This document shows, one piece after another, positions 1-8,041 of a stretch of DNA of 64,000 nucleotides. Source of the DNA: Herbaspirillum rhizosphaerae_A. GTDB lineage: Bacteria; Pseudomonadota; Gammaproteobacteria; Burkholderiales; Burkholderiaceae_D. The notes under the pieces are model-generated. The model was not told where the DNA came from and searched no databases. It worked only from the letters and a program-made list of their open reading frames with translations. A program made the position numbers and the translations under genes. Position 1 is the first letter of the stretch, and each line of letters opens with the position of its first letter. Location of the stretch: assembly GCF_046025915.1 (NCBI RefSeq), contig NZ_JAQQFR010000004.1:186001-250000 (forward strand), given 5' to 3'.

Positions 1-564
1 ATAGGCGTCGTATACCACCGCATTGCCCAGGCGCATCGCATAGCCGACGCCCATGGCGCGATTGAGCCAGTCGTATTTCTTGGAGGCGGTTTCAAAGTTC
101 ATGTACAGGCGGAAAGTATATTTGCTGGGGTCGACCGGCTTGCCTTTGGCGACCTCGGCCATGACTTCCGGCGGGCCGTAACGCACGCCACGGGTTTGCA
201 GATAGACCAGTTCGCCGTCGTCCATCTTCAACAGATAGCGGGTGTCGATGATCGCCAGGCCATCGGCGGTGACCGTCTGCCAGTCAGCGCCGTTGTTGAG
301 GATCTCACCATTGATCAGTGGGCCTTTGAAGTTGCCACCGGTGATCGGGATGATGCGGCGTTTGCCGAGGTCGGAAGTCTTGCCCAGTTCCCAGATCGGC
401 GCGACCAGATCGACCGAGAAGCGCGCCATGAACGTCAGGTTGGGTTTGGGCGGATTCATGGTGTTGCTGTCGGCGTCGCTGGCAGCGACCGCCTGATTTG
501 CCAGCGATGCCATCAGGCCGGCGGCCAGTAGCAGGGATTGCAGCAGCAGAATGATTTTTTTCAT
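1..564 (-). CDS. DUF3237 family secreted protein (3' end beyond window)
   Basis: The frame starts at an ATG at 564 behind a GAGGAGAC ribosome site and stays open to base 1, giving 188 codons without a stop, so the C-terminus lies outside the window. Residues 1-27 form a signal peptide (Lys-Lys, hydrophobic core, Ala-rich end), so the product should be periplasmic. The rest fits the DUF3237 family, a small beta-barrel fold of unknown function, including the family's GGxFxGPxxxGxI-type stretch followed by a DWQ and a DTRY motif. It is the last visible gene of the hydroxycinnamate operon, 35 bases after livF. No function can be assigned; co-transcription with aromatic acid uptake suggests a periplasmic binding or processing role, which is inference. 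Confidence 0.8.
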   Translation of the reverse strand, partial: MKKIILLLQSLLLAAGLMASLANQAVAASDADSNTMNPPKPNLTFMARFSVDLVAPIWELGKTSDLGKRRIIPITGGNFKGPLINGEILNNGADWQTVTADGLAIIDTRYLLKMDDGELVYLQTRGVRYGPPEVMAEVAKGKPVDPSKYTFRLYMNFETASKKYDWLNRAMGVGYAMRLGNAVVYDAY

Positions 565-599
565 TTTTGTCTCCTCGTGGATGGATGAATGGAAGCGTT

Positions 600-1364
600 C
601 TAGTGTTTTCCAAAACCCAGATACGCTTGAATCACCTGGCTGTCATTCGCCAGTTTTTCTGATTCGCCCTGCATGGAAATCTGCCCCAGCTCCAGCACAT
701 AGCCATAGTCGGCCACCTGCAGGGCGGCACGTGCATTCTGTTCGATCAGCAGCACGGCAAGCCCGGTCTGGCGTAGTTCGGAGACGATCTGCAGGATTTC
801 TTTGACGATACGCGGCGCCAGTCCCAGGCTTGGTTCGTCGAGCATCAGCAGATCCGGCTTGGCCATCATGGCGCGGCCGATAGCGAGCATCTGGCGCTCA
901 CCGCCCGACAGCGTGCCGGACAACTGCGTGCGCCTCTCCTTCAGGCGCGGGAACAGTTCGAACACGGTTGCCAGTTGATCCATCGGTTGTGCATGGCCTA
1001 GCCGCACGCGGCGAAATCCGCCCAGCAGCAGGTTGTCTTCCACCGTCATGGTGGAAAACAGTTCGCGCCGTTCCGGCACCAGCGCGATGCCTGCCATCAC
1101 ACGTTGCTCCAAGCTTGTGCGCTCGACCGCCTTGCCACGATAGTGGATGCCGCCCTGCGACGGCAGCACGCCCATGATGGCGTTGAGCAGCGTCGATTTT
1201 CCGGCGCCGTTGGGGCCGATCACCGTGGCGATGCTGCCGCGCTCCAGCTTGAGGTCGATGTCGTACAGCGCCTGCACCTTGCCGTAGCTGGCGCATAGTT
1301 GTTTTACTTCAAGCAGAGGATTGCCTGATGTGTCGTTCACTGCATTGTTCACTTGGTCGTTCAT
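600..1364 (-). CDS. livF: Liv-type ABC transporter ATPase LivF
   Basis: This is one of two cytoplasmic ATPases of a branched-chain-amino-acid-type (HAAT) importer; family members also import aromatic acids. The 254-residue protein has Walker A GPNGAGKST at 50-58, the signature LSGGE at 152-156 and Walker B ending in DEPS at 176-179. The start was placed at 1364 because its ATG overlaps the TGA of the upstream livM-livG fusion (ATGA); a longer in-frame extension reads antisense-like low-quality sequence. Gene context (feruloyl-CoA synthase operon) suggests the substrate is a hydroxycinnamate or related aromatic acid rather than leucine. Confidence 0.92.
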   Translation of the reverse strand: MNDQVNNAVNDTSGNPLLEVKQLCASYGKVQALYDIDLKLERGSIATVIGPNGAGKSTLLNAIMGVLPSQGGIHYRGKAVERTSLEQRVMAGIALVPERRELFSTMTVEDNLLLGGFRRVRLGHAQPMDQLATVFELFPRLKERRTQLSGTLSGGERQMLAIGRAMMAKPDLLMLDEPSLGLAPRIVKEILQIVSELRQTGLAVLLIEQNARAALQVADYGYVLELGQISMQGESEKLANDSQVIQAYLGFGKH

Positions 1365-3163
1365 TCGATTCCACCCAGATACGCTTCGATCACAGCGGGA
1401 TGCTGCTGGATTTGTTCCGGCGTGCCTTCCGCAATCTTGGCGCCGAATTCCATCACCACGATATGATCGGTCAGCTGCATGACGAACTCCATGTCGTGTT
1501 CCACCAGCAGGATGCTCATGCCGCTTTCGCGCAGTTCTTGCAAGACTTTGCTGAGTGCCTGCTTCTCCAGATGACGCAGGCCGGCGGCTGGTTCGTCGAG
1601 CAACAGCAGCAACGGATCGCAGCACAGCGCGCGGGCGATTTCCAGAATGCGTTGCTGGCCGAGCGCGAGATTGCCGGCTTGTTCGTGCATCAGATGCTGC
1701 AGGCCGACACGGGTGAGAGCGCGTGCCGCTTCGTTGAGCAGCTCCTGTTCTTCCTTGCGCTCCAGATGCAGCATGGCATTGACGGTATTGCGTACGAAGC
1801 CTTGCTCGCTGCGCAGGTGCGCGCCGAGGGCGACGTTTTCCAGTGCCGACATGCTCGGCAGCAATTTGACGTGCTGGAAGGTGCGTGCAATGCCGCGTGT
1901 GGCGATGGCGCGTGAATGCAAGCCGGTGATGTTCTCTGTATTGAAGGTCACGCTGCCGCCGGAAGCATGCAGCAAGCCGGTCACCAGGTTAAAGGTGGTC
2001 GACTTGCCAGCGCCGTTGGGGCCGATCAAGCCGACGATCTCTCCGGCCTTGACGCCGAAGGAGACATCGTTGACTGCCACTAGTCCGCCGAAACGTTTGG
2101 AGATCTGTTCGACCTGCAGGAGCGGACTTCCCTTGGCCGGCACCTCGCGTCGAGCGATGGTTGATGCGGCCGGTTGCAGCACGGGTTTCTTCACTGGCGG
2201 CACGAGGCGCGCGGCGAGGGCGCAGATCCATGGCCACAAGCCGCCGCGTGCATATTTCAGCAACAGGATCAGGATTACGCCGAACACGATGCTCTCGTAG
2301 TTGCCGCCACTACCCAACAGCGCCGGCAACAACACCTGCAATTGATCGGCCAGCAGTTTCAACACACCTGCTCCGAGCAGTGCACCCCACACGTGAGCGA
2401 TGCCGCCGACCACTACGATGAACAGATATTCAATCCCCATCGCCAGACTGAATGGCGAGGGATTGACGGTACGTTGCATATGCGCAAACAGCCATCCCGA
2501 GACCGACGCCAGCAAGGCCGCCAGCACGAAGATCAGGATCTTGTAGCGGCCTGTGTCGACGCCCATTGCTTCGGCCATGGTGCGGCCGCCCTTGAGCGCG
2601 CGGATGGCACGGCCTGCACGCGAGTCGAGCAGATTCAGCGCCAGCCAGGTCGCACCCAGCACGATGGCCCAGATCAGGAAATACAGATGACGTTCCTGCG
2701 CGAGATCGAAGCCGAACAATTGCAGAGCCGGGATGCCGGCGATGCCGTCGTATTTACCCAGCCATTCCACCTTGCCGAACAGGAAATACAGACTGATGCC
2801 CCAGGCAATGGTCGCCAGCGGCAGGTAGTGGCCGGACATGCGCAGCGTGATGCGGCCCAGCACATAAGCAGACATGCCAGTGATCAGCAAGCCGATCGGC
2901 AGCGTCAGCCAGGGCGACACGGCGCAGGCGGTCGTCAGATAAGAGGTGGTGTAAGCACCGATACCGACGAAAGCCGCCTGGCCGAACGAGGTCATGCCGC
3001 CGATGCCGGTCAACAGCACCAGGCCGATGGCGACCAGCGCATACAGACCGATATAGTTGGCCTGGATGATCCAGAACTGCGGCGTCGGCAGCAGAGGAAA
3101 TACCACCACTGCCAACAGCAGGATGAGGGAAAGGATTTTTTTCTGTGATTGCATGATGTTCAT
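1361..3163 (-). CDS. Fused Liv-type permease (LivM) and ATPase (LivG)
   Basis: A 600-residue protein joins two transporter subunits. Residues 1 to about 320 are a LivM-like membrane permease with many hydrophobic segments and the family's GGxxSFGQAAFxGIGAY motif near 55-71. A Pro/Ala/Lys-rich linker (about 322-345) leads to a LivG-like ATPase with Walker A GPNGAGKST at 381-389, a LALGQQR signature and a LLLDEPAAGL Walker B. The start at 3163 was chosen over an upstream ATG at 3190 because it lies just after the livH stop and has GAGGAA upstream. It overlaps livF by four bases. The fusion fixes permease-to-ATPase stoichiometry; such fusions occur in Burkholderiales. Confidence 0.9.
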   Translation of the reverse strand: MNIMQSQKKILSLILLLAVVVFPLLPTPQFWIIQANYIGLYALVAIGLVLLTGIGGMTSFGQAAFVGIGAYTTSYLTTACAVSPWLTLPIGLLITGMSAYVLGRITLRMSGHYLPLATIAWGISLYFLFGKVEWLGKYDGIAGIPALQLFGFDLAQERHLYFLIWAIVLGATWLALNLLDSRAGRAIRALKGGRTMAEAMGVDTGRYKILIFVLAALLASVSGWLFAHMQRTVNPSPFSLAMGIEYLFIVVVGGIAHVWGALLGAGVLKLLADQLQVLLPALLGSGGNYESIVFGVILILLLKYARGGLWPWICALAARLVPPVKKPVLQPAASTIARREVPAKGSPLLQVEQISKRFGGLVAVNDVSFGVKAGEIVGLIGPNGAGKSTTFNLVTGLLHASGGSVTFNTENITGLHSRAIATRGIARTFQHVKLLPSMSALENVALGAHLRSEQGFVRNTVNAMLHLERKEEQELLNEAARALTRVGLQHLMHEQAGNLALGQQRILEIARALCCDPLLLLLDEPAAGLRHLEKQALSKVLQELRESGMSILLVEHDMEFVMQLTDHIVVMEFGAKIAEGTPEQIQQHPAVIEAYLGGIE

Positions 3164-3170
3164 CGCTGGC

Positions 3171-4211
3171 TTATTCCTCATCTTCGTCATGCGCCGGCGC
3201 GACGAACGAACGCCACAACAATACCGGCAGCAGAGACATGAAGACGATCACTTCCTTGTAGTCGCTGGCCCAGAAGGAGCTGAAGGATTCCAGTAAGCCG
3301 ACGAACACCGCGCCGCAGGCCGCCAGTGGAAAACTGGCCAGCCCGCCGATGGTGGCCGCGACAAAACCTTTCAGGCCGATCAAAAACCCGGAGTCGTAAA
3401 AAATGGTGCTCATCGGCCCGATCAGCACGCCCGACAATGCACCGATGAAGGCCGCAACGGCAAAGCTGATCTTGCCCGCCAGCGTGGTCGAGATACCCAT
3501 GAGACGCGCACCGAGGCGATTGACAGCTGTTGCGCGCAAGGCCTTGCCATACAGCGTGCGGTCGGAGAACAACCACAAGGCCACCAGCAGCGCGAGCGCC
3601 GCGAGGATCACGACCACCGTTTGTGCACTCAAGGTCACCGCACCGAACGACCAGCGGCTATCCCAGAACGCCGGTGTGCGGAAACCTTCTGCGCCGAAGA
3701 ACACCAGGCCCAGTCCCGTCATCGCCAGATGGATACCGACCGAGACGATCAGCAGCACCAGTACGCTGGCATCGGCCAGCGATTCATACACCACCTGATA
3801 CATCAGCGGGCCGAGTGCCGTGATCAGCAGCAGCGTCAATGCCACTTGCACCGGCAACGCAAATTGCTGTGGTGCTGCCCATGCCACTAACGCGGAGATC
3901 AGGACGGGGGCGAGTAGATTTTTGGCGATACAGCGTACGATGCCGGTACGTTGTCCGCTACGTAATAACGCGGTTATCTGCATGCCGGTGGCGCAGACGG
4001 CCAGCAATAGCAACAGCCACACCGGGCCCGGCACCACGCCCTGTTGCAGCATCGCCAGTGTGAGTGCGCCGAAGGCGACAAATTCGCCCTGCGGAATGAA
4101 CAGGATGCGCGTCACCGCAAACACCAGCACCAGGGCAATCGCAATGAGCCCGTAGACGATGCCGTTGGTCAGGCCATCGAGCAACAGGATGGCGGCAATA
4201 GAAGAATCCAT
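3171..4211 (-). CDS. livH: Liv-type ABC transporter permease LivH
   Basis: Inner-membrane permease of 346 residues, family BPD_transp_2. It has the LivH N-terminal pattern (GLTNGIVYGLIAIALVLVF, then IPQGEF) and a C-terminal GGLASFPLAACGAVFVGLLES segment. It is longer than the usual 290-310 residues owing to an insertion of roughly 50 residues around 75-125 that carries an extra hydrophobic stretch. It sits 133 bases after the binding-protein gene, separated by a hairpin, and 7 bases before the fused livM-livG. The C-terminal tail is acidic (AHDEDEE). Ribosome binding in front of ATG 4211 is weak. Confidence 0.9.
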   Translation of the reverse strand: MDSSIAAILLLDGLTNGIVYGLIAIALVLVFAVTRILFIPQGEFVAFGALTLAMLQQGVVPGPVWLLLLLAVCATGMQITALLRSGQRTGIVRCIAKNLLAPVLISALVAWAAPQQFALPVQVALTLLLITALGPLMYQVVYESLADASVLVLLIVSVGIHLAMTGLGLVFFGAEGFRTPAFWDSRWSFGAVTLSAQTVVVILAALALLVALWLFSDRTLYGKALRATAVNRLGARLMGISTTLAGKISFAVAAFIGALSGVLIGPMSTIFYDSGFLIGLKGFVAATIGGLASFPLAACGAVFVGLLESFSSFWASDYKEVIVFMSLLPVLLWRSFVAPAHDEDEE

Positions 4212-4297
4212 GAAAGAAACGGTTCCGGTTAACTGTTAAGTCAGGCGTAAATCACACGCGGTGAAACAAGAGAGAGCAAGCAAGAAATGAAGAGAAC

Positions 4298-4336
4298 GCC
4301 GGAAGATGTCCGCACCGAGTACCTACGTCTTCCGGC
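4298..4336 (-). terminator. Hairpin between the binding-protein gene and livH
   Basis: Nine-base arms (gccggaaga at 4298-4306 and its complement at 4328-4336) enclose a 21-base loop just downstream of the binding-protein stop. Reading the minus strand it is followed by a pyrimidine-rich but imperfect T tract. It probably works as a partial terminator or RNA-stabilising hairpin that lets the binding protein be made in excess over the permease subunits. Confidence 0.55.
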
Positions 4337-4344
4337 ATTGCTTC

Positions 4345-5496
4345 TTAAGGTGCTGCCGCTTTCCAGTTGCCGTTCTGAATCGTCAGCATGATGCGTGCAT
4401 CGTCGCCCAGGCCGAAGTGATCCTTGGCGGTGTAGTGCATCGTGCCTTGAGAGATCTGGATGTTGCCGGAATTTTCCAGCGCGTCCTTCAGTGCAGCGCG
4501 GAAGGCAGGTGTGCCCGGCTTGGCCTTCTTCAGCGCTTCCGGTACCACGCGTTGCAACACCAGTTGCGCGTCGTAGATGTGTGCAGCGAACAGGTTGCGC
4601 GTGCCGGCGCCATATTGTTTTTCATAGCGCGTCACGAAGTCGGTTGCCAACTTCTTCGACGGGTTGCTGTCGGGCAGCGCCTCCGGCACCACGGCTGGGC
4701 CGGACACCACGAACGAACCTTCGACATCCTTGCCGCCAAGGCGGATCAGGTCGCGCGAGGCGGCGCTGTGAGTCTGGTAAATCTTGCCCTTGTAGCCGCG
4801 CTCGATCAGTGCCTTGTGCGGCATTGCCGCGCCACTGCCGGATGCCACCACCAGCACGGCGTCAGGGTTGGAACTGACCACGCGCAATGCCTGCGCTGTG
4901 ACGCTGGTGTCGGCACGGCCGAAGCGTTCTGCGACCGTCATGTTGATACCGGCTTGCTTGGTCAGGCGTGCGGTTTCCTTGAGCCAGTTTTCACCGTAAG
5001 AATCCGAGTAGCCGAGGAAGGCGAAGGTCTTCACGCCATGCTTCTTCATGTGATCAACCACGCCGCCGGCCATGACGGCGGTCGACTGCGGCAGGCGGAA
5101 AGTCCAGGCGTCCTTGCCCTCTGGTGTCTCAATCGGCGAGATCGCCAGTTGCACGGTCTGTGTCTCCAGGGCGACGTCGGCGATCGCCAGGGTCGGCGGT
5201 ACGGCGGCCGAGCCGATGATCATGTCGACCTTGTCTTCGGCAATCAGGCGGCGTGCGTTCTTGCTGGCCTGGGTCGGATCGGTGGCATCGTCGAGAATGA
5301 TCAGTTTGACCTTTTCACCGCCGATGGTGTCGGGCCACAAGGCGAAGCCGTTCTTGGCTGGAATGCCAAGGCCGGAGCCTGGCCCCGTCAGCGACATGAT
5401 CACGCCGATGGTCAGTTCCGCATGCGCCTGTTGTGCGATCAGACCTGAAAATGCCATCGCCGAGGCGAGCACCGTTGCTTTCAATATTTTCTTCAT
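4345..5496 (-). CDS. Liv-type periplasmic substrate-binding protein
   Basis: A 383-residue periplasmic binding protein (Peripla_BP_6 family) with a clear Sec signal peptide ending ...AQQAHA at about residue 26. The mature part opens with the family's IGVIMSLTGPGSGLGIPAKNG pattern and contains the LIxxDKVDMIIG segment. ATG 5496 follows a good GGAG site. It lies between the thioesterase gene and livH and is the cognate binding protein of this transporter. The ligand cannot be read from sequence; the operon suggests an aromatic acid such as ferulate, coumarate or a benzoate derivative. Confidence 0.9.
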   Translation of the reverse strand: MKKILKATVLASAMAFSGLIAQQAHAELTIGVIMSLTGPGSGLGIPAKNGFALWPDTIGGEKVKLIILDDATDPTQASKNARRLIAEDKVDMIIGSAAVPPTLAIADVALETQTVQLAISPIETPEGKDAWTFRLPQSTAVMAGGVVDHMKKHGVKTFAFLGYSDSYGENWLKETARLTKQAGINMTVAERFGRADTSVTAQALRVVSSNPDAVLVVASGSGAAMPHKALIERGYKGKIYQTHSAASRDLIRLGGKDVEGSFVVSGPAVVPEALPDSNPSKKLATDFVTRYEKQYGAGTRNLFAAHIYDAQLVLQRVVPEALKKAKPGTPAFRAALKDALENSGNIQISQGTMHYTAKDHFGLGDDARIMLTIQNGNWKAAAP

Positions 5497-5550
5497 CTCC
5501 GTCTCCTTTTTTATAAATACTCTGGATCGATTTTGTTACTTACCAAGCAC

Positions 5551-5970
5551 CTAACTGCAAAGTTCTCTGATGTCTTCCGGTATGGGTATTGCCTTGATAC
5601 GCGCCGGATCTTCCGGGTGGCGGATGGCGAACACGCGGGTGTCGCGGCCTTCCGACAGCAGCACGCCGTCGCGCTTCAATTGATGCAGCATGACGAAAGT
5701 CTTGGCGTTCCACTCGACCACCGAGGTATGCACTTCGACCTTGTCGCCATAGGTTGCCGGCTGGATGAAGCGCGACCCGATGTCGACCACTGGCGTGCCG
5801 ATGATGCCATGGCTCTTCTCCGTATCGCGCCAGGCCGGTACGCCGCAGGTGCGGAAGAAATTACGCGACGAGGCGTCGTACCAGCGGAAAAAATTGGGAA
5901 AGAAAACGATGCCCGCCGGATCGCAATCGCCGAACTCGACATTGACGGGATACACCACAACTTTTGACAT
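5551..5970 (-). CDS. 4-hydroxybenzoyl-CoA thioesterase-like hotdog protein
   Basis: A 139-residue cytoplasmic hotdog-fold acyl-CoA thioesterase. The motif GDCDPAGIVFFPNF at 14-27 matches the 4-hydroxybenzoyl-CoA thioesterase family, and Asp17 coincides with the catalytic Asp of the Pseudomonas enzyme. The ribosome site CAGGAGTCAGC precedes ATG 5970. In this operon it would release vanillate, 4-hydroxybenzoate or protocatechuate from the aroyl-CoA left by thiolysis. A general housekeeping thioesterase is possible, but its position directly after the dehydrogenase favours the pathway role. Confidence 0.88.
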   Translation of the reverse strand: MSKVVVYPVNVEFGDCDPAGIVFFPNFFRWYDASSRNFFRTCGVPAWRDTEKSHGIIGTPVVDIGSRFIQPATYGDKVEVHTSVVEWNAKTFVMLHQLKRDGVLLSEGRDTRVFAIRHPEDPARIKAIPIPEDIRELCS

Positions 5971-5996
5971 GCTGACTCCTGAATGGGTTGAACGAA

Positions 5997-6761
5997 CTAG
6001 CGAGGCGGCAGGCGTAATGCGCCGTCGAGGCGAATCACTTCACCGTTGAGCGAAAGATTGCCGACGATGTGCACAGCCAGTTGTGCGAATTCCTCAGCCT
6101 TGCCGAGACGCTTGGGGAAGGGGATCGATGCCGCCAGCGATTGCTGGACTTCTTCCGGCAGCTTGTACAGCAGCGGTGTCAGGAACAGGCCCGGTGCAAT
6201 CGTCATCACGCGTACGCCGAACTGCGCGAGGTCGCGCGCCAGCGGCAAGGTCAGCGAGGTGATGCCGCCTTTCGATGCTGCATAGGCAGCTTGCCCGATC
6301 TGGCCGTCGTAGGCTGCCACCGAAGCAGTCGCGACGATCACGCCGCGCTCGCCGTCTTCCAATGGCTCTTGCGCGATCATCTCTGCGGCGGCGAGACGGA
6401 TCATGTTGAAGGTGCCGATCAGATTGACGTTGATGATGCGGCTGAAATCTTCCAGCGGCATGGCGACACCGTCTTTTCCGACCAGGCGTTTGGCGCCACC
6501 GATGCCGGCGCAGTTGATCAGGATGCGCGCCGGGCCGTGTGCGGCACGTGCGGAAGCGAGCGCAGCTTCGACGCTGGCGGTGTCGGTGATGTCGCAGGCT
6601 GCGGCGTGGCCGCCGACTTCTTTTGCCAGCGCCTGCGCGCCTTCAATGTTCACATCGAGGATGGTCACGCGCGCACCGCCCTGCGCCAATTGACGCACCA
6701 CTTCGGCGCCGAGTCCGGAAGCGCCGCCGGTGACCAGTGCTGCTTGCCCTTGTAATTTCAT
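5997..6761 (-). CDS. SDR 3-hydroxyacyl-CoA dehydrogenase
   Basis: A 254-residue short-chain dehydrogenase resembling type-2 3-hydroxyacyl-CoA dehydrogenases. It has the NAD-binding TGGASGLG at 11-18, an NCAG motif at 83-86, and the catalytic triad Ser147, Tyr160, Lys164 (YAASK). The C-terminal FPKRLGKAEEFAQL segment is characteristic of the subfamily. It would oxidise the 3-hydroxy-3-arylpropanoyl-CoA formed by the crotonase to the 3-keto form, the substrate of the next enzyme, the thiolase. It lies 18 bases after the thiolase gene. Confidence 0.88.
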   Translation of the reverse strand: MKLQGQAALVTGGASGLGAEVVRQLAQGGARVTILDVNIEGAQALAKEVGGHAAACDITDTASVEAALASARAAHGPARILINCAGIGGAKRLVGKDGVAMPLEDFSRIINVNLIGTFNMIRLAAAEMIAQEPLEDGERGVIVATASVAAYDGQIGQAAYAASKGGITSLTLPLARDLAQFGVRVMTIAPGLFLTPLLYKLPEEVQQSLAASIPFPKRLGKAEEFAQLAVHIVGNLSLNGEVIRLDGALRLPPR

Positions 6762-6779
6762 GTCGCGTTCTTTCGCAGA

Positions 6780-8036
6780 TTATTGGTTGGAAGCGGCTGG
6801 ATTTTCCAGCAGCAGCGCGATGCCTTGTCCGCCGCCGATGCAGGCCGATGCGATGCTGTAGCGCGCGCCACGTTTATGCATTTCGCGTGCTGCGGTAATG
6901 GAAAGGCGCACGCCGGTTGCCGCCAGCGGATGGCCGAGTGCAATCGCGCCGCCGTTGACATTGAGCTTGCTGCGGTCGAGGCCGAGTTCGCGTTCGACAG
7001 CGATGACTTGCGCACCTTGCGCTTCATTGATTTCGAAACAGCCGATGTCATCCAGCGTCAGGCCGTTGCGTTCCAGCAGCAGGCGGATTGCAGGCGCCGG
7101 GCCGATGCCCATGATTTCCGGCGGGACGCCGACCACGGCTGCAGCGACCACACGCGCCAGCGGTGTGCAGTTGTGACCGCGCAGGTAGCTGCCCGACGCG
7201 ATGATGGTTGCCGCAGCGGCATCCACCAGTGCAGAACTGTTGCCGCCGGTTTGTACGCCGTCGGGATAGAGCGTGCGCAGCTTGGCCAGTACTTCCACCG
7301 GCGACGGGCGCGGATGGGTGTCGGTTGCTGCTTCGGTGACTTTGCCCTGAAGCTTCAGATGGCGATCGTTATAGCCGTCGAGCTTGAAGGTCTCGTTGAC
7401 CACCGGTACGATCTCGTCAATGTGGAAGCCTTCCTGCTGCGCACGCACGGCGCGGTCAAACGAGAGCGCGGCGTATTCGTCCACTTCGCGACGTGTGATG
7501 CCGTATTTTTTCGCAAGATTTTCTGCGGTCTGCGGCATGGTGATGCCGGGCGCCGGATCGATCAGCGCCTCCCACATGTAATCCTGAAATTCCACCGGTG
7601 CGCCGAGACGAAAGCCGCCGCGATGCGAAAAGGCGGCAATCGGATTGCGAGTCATCGATTCCGAACCGACCACCAGTGCGGTATCGGTATAGCCGCGCTC
7701 GATCTGATCACCGGCTTGACGGATCAATTCAAAGCCGGTGCCGCAGATGCGCTGCACCATGATGGCCGGCACGTCGATCGGCACACCTGCGTACAAACCG
7801 ATGTGACGCGGCAGCATGTATTGGAAACAATCGCCCGGTGCCATGTTGCCGGCGATGACGGAGCCAATGTCGGCAGCCGGCACACCGGTGCGTTTGAGGA
7901 TTTCGCGTGCGACCTTGATGCCCATGTCGGTCGGCGATAGCTGCGAGAAGGTGCTGCAATAATCCACCATTGGCGTACGCACGCCGCCCAGCATCCAGAC
8001 GTCGTCGAAGTTGGAATAGAAGGCTTTCTTTGCCAT
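6780..8036 (-). CDS. Thiolase (acyl-CoA acetyltransferase)
   Basis: A 418-residue thiolase. Catalytic residues are visible: the acyl-accepting Cys98 in VQRICGTGF, His369 in GGAIALGHPLAATG and Cys399 in ASACIGGGQG. It is longer at the N-terminus than standard 390-residue thiolases and only moderately like PcaF encoded at 17,068, so it is a distinct enzyme. It is expected to cleave 3-keto-3-arylpropanoyl-CoA into acetyl-CoA and an aroyl-CoA. The ATG lies 5 bases after the feruloyl-CoA synthase stop, with AAGGGAG upstream, indicating tight coupling. Confidence 0.88.
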   Translation of the reverse strand: MAKKAFYSNFDDVWMLGGVRTPMVDYCSTFSQLSPTDMGIKVAREILKRTGVPAADIGSVIAGNMAPGDCFQYMLPRHIGLYAGVPIDVPAIMVQRICGTGFELIRQAGDQIERGYTDTALVVGSESMTRNPIAAFSHRGGFRLGAPVEFQDYMWEALIDPAPGITMPQTAENLAKKYGITRREVDEYAALSFDRAVRAQQEGFHIDEIVPVVNETFKLDGYNDRHLKLQGKVTEAATDTHPRPSPVEVLAKLRTLYPDGVQTGGNSSALVDAAAATIIASGSYLRGHNCTPLARVVAAAVVGVPPEIMGIGPAPAIRLLLERNGLTLDDIGCFEINEAQGAQVIAVERELGLDRSKLNVNGGAIALGHPLAATGVRLSITAAREMHKRGARYSIASACIGGGQGIALLLENPAASNQ

Positions 8037-8041
8037 GTTGC

